DNA of 64,000 nucleotides from Epiperipatus broadwayi (lineage: Eukaryota > Onychophora > Udeonychophora > Euonychophora > Peripatidae), in the NCBI GenBank assembly GCA_028023455.1, contig JAQFVV010006271.1, positions 2,439,335 to 2,503,334 of the forward strand. Reading direction: 5' to 3'. This document shows positions 59,316 to 64,000 of this stretch, piece after piece. The translations under genes and the position numbers were made by a program. The notes beneath the pieces are model-generated. The model saw only the letters and a program-made list of their open reading frames with translations. It was not told where the DNA came from and did not search any database. Within the stretch, counting starts at the first letter, position 1. Every line of letters starts with the position of its first letter.

Positions 59316-59553
59316 GACTTTCGTTGATAGTTTATTTTATTTTGTTATTAAAAAAAGCTATCTCAGTAGATGGAGATTTTTTCCGTTTCTTTTTTATTTT
59401 AGTATTAGTATATATTGAAGTTTTGTTTTGATTTGACTTTCGTTGATAGTTTATTTTATTTTGTTATTAAAAAAAGCTATCTCAGTAGATGGAGATTTTT
59501 TCTGTTTCTTTTTTATTTTAGTATTAGTATATATTGAAGTTTTGTTTTGATTT
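59316..59553. repeat. Tandem duplication of a 119-base unit
   Basis: Two adjacent copies (59316-59434, 59435-59553), each starting GACTTTCGTTGATAG and ending TTTTGTTTTGATTT. They differ at only one or two positions (TTTTTTCCG against TTTTTTCTG), so the duplication is recent. Confidence 0.9.
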
Positions 59554-59779
59554 GATTTTTTTTCTTTCTGATGTTTAATGGTGGATGTAGGCTAGGAAAT
59601 ACATAGTGGCTGGGGTATGGTTTATAGGTGATAGGTGCATGGTGAATGAAATAGAGGGGAGTTAGGTGCACTGCACATTCATATATATAAATAATTCAGT
59701 CAGTAAGAAAGGTTTCCAATTTTTTTTTTTGTAATAATAAAGTGTACCAGTAGAAAATTGGAAGAAAGCAATGTAAGGT

Positions 59780-61490
59780 CATTTAATAAATAGAGGGTGT
59801 CTTAAATATTAGCAAGATCTTGCTCTAAAAAAACAGTGCAAGAACATAATATAACCAAAAAGGATGTCACATGGAGAAGCAGTGAAAGAAAATTAGCCAG
59901 AAAGGCAGGACAGCAAAACAGCAATGAGTAGCAATCAGAAAAGAGAGTAAAAACCCAAAGGGAACAATGAGGGCTTAATGGAAATAATGAAAAACCTAAT
60001 GCAAAAGGTGAATAATGTGTCACAAAATATTAATGTTATGAAAGAAAGGTCAAATGATATGACAAAAATGTGGATAAGATTTTACAAAATATGAATGACA
60101 TGAATAAAGATATATCAAATGAGATGGCACACAACATGTCACAAAAGTTGATGAGATGAAGAATATATATCACAATATATGGAAGCAAAGCTTCAAAATA
60201 TGGAGAAGATCATGCAGAAAAGTGAGGAGAAGTAGCAAGATCTCCATTAATGCACCAATAATAGGGTGGAAGATGTAGGGATTAAGCAGCAATTAATGAA
60301 GGGAAAGTATGAGGATTTGCAACAAGATGTTAATCCAAAAGGTTGAAGATGTAAACAAAAAGCAACAAAGCTGTGAAAAAAATTAAAGAGGTATAAGAGT
60401 CATTATTAAAACGATAGTAAGGTAAATGATTTACAGCAGAATTTTTAACAGAAAGTTGAAGTCCATGTAAGTGAATATGAAAGTAAAAAAAATGGTAGAA
60501 ATCTATAAAGCTATAAATGAATTAGAAGAAAAAGTTAGGATTTGAGGATAATGAGAAAGCAGTATCAGGGAATGTAACAGAAGTAAAAAGAATAAAGAGA
60601 TATGAAGTTAGGGATACTGTTTGAAAAATGAGGCAGGGGTGTAGTGATCAGGATATAGAAATGTAAAAGTATAGTTATGGCAGTTCTTAGGAGAATAAAT
60701 TAGAAATAGGGAAGGATAGGTCTTCTCAGTTGAATGTAATCAGTTCCTAAAAATAAGAATATTCCAGGGACAAACTGGGGAAGCCCCAATATAACATATT
60801 AATAGCTTGGAAAAGTATTTCCAGATAAACCAAGTGCTTGAACCAAGCAAACTAGCCATTGCATTCAGTCACCTACAGGGGGGTGTACAATCATCATGGG
60901 AATCCTTATTTCACCATCTGTAATGTTTGAAAGTTATAAAGAAGCCCTATTAAAAGACTTTCTGAAGTGAGGAGCAGCAGGAGTCCATCCGGTATCAAGG
61001 AATGCATAAGAACAAGGAAAATAGAGGTGAAAACTATTCTAGATTTTTTAGAAGGTAGGTGGCCAAACTAAGTATGTTAAATGCACGTCATACATCAGAG
61101 GGTCAGATTGTTCAAATAATTCACCCTAACTTGCCATTTAGGATTGAGCATATGTTATTAACTGCTAATATGACTACCATTAAACATGTGGCTGAGGTTT
61201 TAAATGCTGTGAACATGAGTCAGCAAAGCCAACCACCTGACATAGCTAGGGAGGGCATAGGCATTAAAGTAATGAGATGGGGAGGAGACAAGACTCATTA
61301 TGAACCACCTGCTTGGCATAGGAAGGCCAACCCTAGGAACCAATGTCCAGTGCTGTATGGCACCACTAAAAGAAGTAATAGTGGCAATCAATTACATAAA
61401 TATGAGAAAAGGGAGCCCAGGCTACTTTTGCCTATGTCAGGGTGTAGCAAAATTTCTTTTTTTGTAAATATAATAGTAATTAAATAAATT
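59780..61490 (+). pseudogene. Decayed gag of an LTR retrotransposon
   Basis: Plus-strand gag remnant. 59960-60600 in mixed frames reads as Met/Lys/Asn-rich coiled-coil repeats (pieces like MKNLMQKVNNVSQNINVMKE). 60740-61050 gives SLEKYFQINQVLEPSKLAIA, FSHLQGGVQSSWESLF, typical of the capsid start (L..YF....V.E..K...A...L.G.A..W). 61059-61487 is one open frame: AKLSMLNARHTSEGQIVQII, LPFRIEHMLLTANMTTIKHV, AEVLNAVNMSQQSQP. The TIKHVAEVLNAV stretch resembles the duplicated VADLLDALG segment of the ORF at 48165-49277. Many stops upstream; no RT follows. LTRs not identified. Confidence 0.65.
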
Positions 61491-62800
61491 AAGACAGTCA
61501 TGTTGTTTGTATGTTGGTATGATGTACTTGTGGTTTTCCATGTATTGTAAGTGTAGATTGGTCTGGGTTTATATTTTCTGCATTCTGGAGTTGCAGATGA
61601 TGAAAGCTCGGAGGGTTGGCTGGAGATCGTTGTGTAGTCTGGAACTTCTGTGGCACTATTGCAAATTATGTTTCTACACTAAGAAGTGTATTGATATATC
61701 ATATAGCCTGCACACACAGCATCCAGATATTGCAGTAAATGAAACTGGAATTTATGCAGGGAACTTGGTTAAGAGAAAGACCCTTATCCTGATAATAGAT
61801 AAGATCCTGTAAGACTCCAATAAGGAGTGATCAATGATACATTTTATTCTTATTTTGGTTGTTTTGCATAGTTGTCATGGGATTCTAGATTAAGAAGAAA
61901 TCTTTATGCTGATGCTCTGTGTCTCTGTATTTGTAGCTTGGAGGTTGGGAAAATAGTGTGGTCATAACCTGGTATGTCAATACTAGTAGAATGAAGGTTT
62001 GCTTCTCCAGCATTTGAACAACATGTCTGTAATATTCTAATAAGTAGTGCAGAGGGATAAAATATAAATTATAAGTATTGTTTTGTATTGGTGAGGTCAA
62101 TTTAAAGAAAGGTAGTTTGAGACATTAAATGATTAATCCCACTTTAATGCCTTATGAGATGAGATCTATTCTGACATGCACTCTTGAAATGGCCATGCAC
62201 AAGGTGGCACTAGTTAAGGAACAACAACTTATGTGTAACATAATAATAAATCAAGTACAAATTATATAAGTATACTGTTAAATGAATGATGGTAGTCTGT
62301 GCACATATTTTTATCTGCACACAGGACTAAATAAAGTATTAAAAGTTATGATTTATAATTTTTATGAATGAAAATATTTTTTATTTTTAACTATTATGAA
62401 TTTTTTCAATTTGAATTTTGTTTGTCATATTTTTTTTTGTTAATAAGTGAAAGCAAATGCAGGTTGTTATTGTTTGAAATCTGCATCACATTGGTGGCAC
62501 ATATGAATCTGACCATTACAATAATATATAAGAATTTATAGTATCAAAAAATTATGTATGGTTTTGAGATTAATTAGTTGGTATTTGGTTATATATAATT
62601 GAAGTATCTTCTAGCTGCAGTATAAGACAGTCAATTTTAAAAGCAAAAAAGTATATCAAGGATATTTCTTTAGACTCTTCCTTCTTTTTATGTAGAGTAT
62701 TGTCTATAATTCTTTTGCTAGAAATAATGAAGGTTAAATGAATAAAAAATGATGTCTAAATATGATTGACATAAGTATTTGGCAAGTATAAAATATCTTT
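61491..62800. other. No gene seen
   Basis: About 1.3 kb, moderately A+T-rich. The part before about 62230 may be the trailing end of the gag-bearing element. No recognisable domain in any frame. Confidence 0.4.
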
Positions 62801-62814
62801 CATTTGTAATATTG

Positions 62815-64000
62815 CCAAAGACAATTTAATTACTAATATTATGTAATATATATAAATTTATAGTGCTAAATATTTATGTAATGACTTTGAGATATGTCTC
62901 TATATAATCAAAGCACCCTTTAGTCATATCATGCAACATAATATTAGTAATTAAATCGTCATTGGAAAGATTAAAAATGTAGCAAATTTCATATTTGCCA
63001 ATTATATCATTCATTTTAGCAAAAAAAAAAAAAAAAAACATTGCAAGAAATCTGGAAAATAAAAGGAGGAATAAGTCAAATAGATGTCCTTTGTATTTTC
63101 TTTTGCCTTTAAAATATAGTGACATATGCTGTAGCTAAAGGCCACTTCAATTATATATAGTTAATTGCAATGAGTTAATCTCAAACCATTACATAAATAA
63201 CTAGACTGTAAATTTTTATATATAACATAATATTAGTAGTTAAATCATTATTGGCAAGATTAAAAAAAGAATTTCTTACTTTACAAATACATATATTAAT
63301 CATATGAGTGATACACAATCATTTTACATTTATGACCTTCTTTTTATGCTTGTGGCTGCCTTTTTATACTTTTACTCTCTTTCTCTGGATTAAAAATTGA
63401 CACAACCTATTATTTGATTTTACTACGCATAAATTATAAGTATGTATAAATAAGGATATTTATAATAAAACAATAGTGCTTTTAATAAATCTATAAATTT
63501 ATATTTCCTAATATTTTGATATTAATCCCATATGATTTGAAATAAAATTTCTGAAGCAAACCATATACTTATAAATGAAAAAAAAAAGATACATACAAAA
63601 CTATTTTTATGTGATTTTTAACTACTTTTAAAAACTAAATTCTTTCAAAAAACATCTTGTCATTATTCAAAATTTAAGAGAATTTCTTTAAAAAGATTTA
63701 ACCAACAATTTTTATGTGACCTCCAGTGGGATCATAACCCATACTTCTCATCACTGAATTAAGATCAAAACTATGCAAAAATAAATTTCTGACTGATTGC
63801 AAATTCTCTATTTTTAGTAAAAAGTATAGCAAAATAACCTTTGGATAGAAGGGATTAAAAGGTAAAGGGAAATCATTGCTATTCTCTTTTATCTTTAAAA
63901 TATATTGTCATATATATGGTGTGGTGAGAGAGCACTATAAGTATGTGTAGACAATTTGTAAATAAATTAATCTCAAAACATATAAATATTTAGCAATGTA
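62815..64000. repeat. Dispersed repeat with direct and inverted pieces
   Basis: TTTAATTACTAATATTATG (62826-62844) is mirrored by CATAATATTAGTAATTAAAT near 62938-62957, and a direct copy CATAATATTAGTAGTTAAAT follows near 63228. A longer block (CTTTAAAATATAGTGACATAT...AATCTCAAA, 63108-63186) recurs diverged at 63893-63979 (CTTTAAAATATATTGTCATAT...AATCTCAAA). The right copy runs to the window edge. No ORF. Class unknown. Confidence 0.5.

Overview
The window is strongly A+T-rich nuclear DNA of an invertebrate animal. It has long introns, many (TA)n and (AAT)n microsatellites, and dense, layered transposable elements of several classes. Nothing bacterial or organellar was seen. An arthropod is the best guess. 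The one host gene looks like an arthropod-type serine protease homologue of the masquerade / prophenoloxidase-activating-factor kind, and the LINE at the left edge resembles Jockey/CR1-like elements. This is inference, and another low-GC protostome cannot be excluded.

Host gene: three minus-strand exons (39858-39587, 26255-26092 and 6311-6150) join in compatible phases (1, then 0) and encode the C-terminal ~198 residues of an S1-fold protein. The catalytic Asp region is present. The catalytic Ser motif reads GDGGSP instead of GDSGGP, so this should be a non-catalytic homologue. The introns are about 13.3 kb and 19.8 kb. The exon carrying the catalytic His region, and any clip domain, were not found and probably lie to the right of the window.

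Transposon layout, left to right: 5'-truncated LINE (1-1450); tandem plus inverted ~0.4 kb repeat (4375-5760); fold-back tRNA-SINE pair (6833-7480); inverted-repeat element (8510-9120); a 4.5 kb TG...CA repeat (9267-13764); a Penelope-like element with inverted flanks, hammerhead-like cores, an SGNH-like ORF, an RT and a GIY-YIG domain (13780-18443); a second, different Penelope-like element (about 19170-20628); a small decayed LTR retrotransposon (20748-23142); a decayed RTE-type LINE (27830-30080) split by an insertion; a Tc1/mariner-type MITE (30541-30977); another 4.9 kb TG...CA repeat (30991-35905); a perfect palindrome (41234-41320); a second copy of the 9267 repeat (42541-58073); a gag pseudogene (about 59790-61490).

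The most striking structure is inside the copy at 42541-58073. It is split by a complete 10.5 kb LTR retrotransposon (44192-54672) with 3.9 kb LTRs, a tRNA-Lys-like primer binding site and a polypurine tract. Its only ORF (370 aa, minus strand) joins a gag-like N-terminus directly to the end of an integrase. It looks like a young non-autonomous element with very long LTRs. The 4.5-5 kb TG...CA repeats look like giant solo LTRs. All four of these long elements sit in (TA)n tracts, which suggests a shared preference for TA microsatellites.
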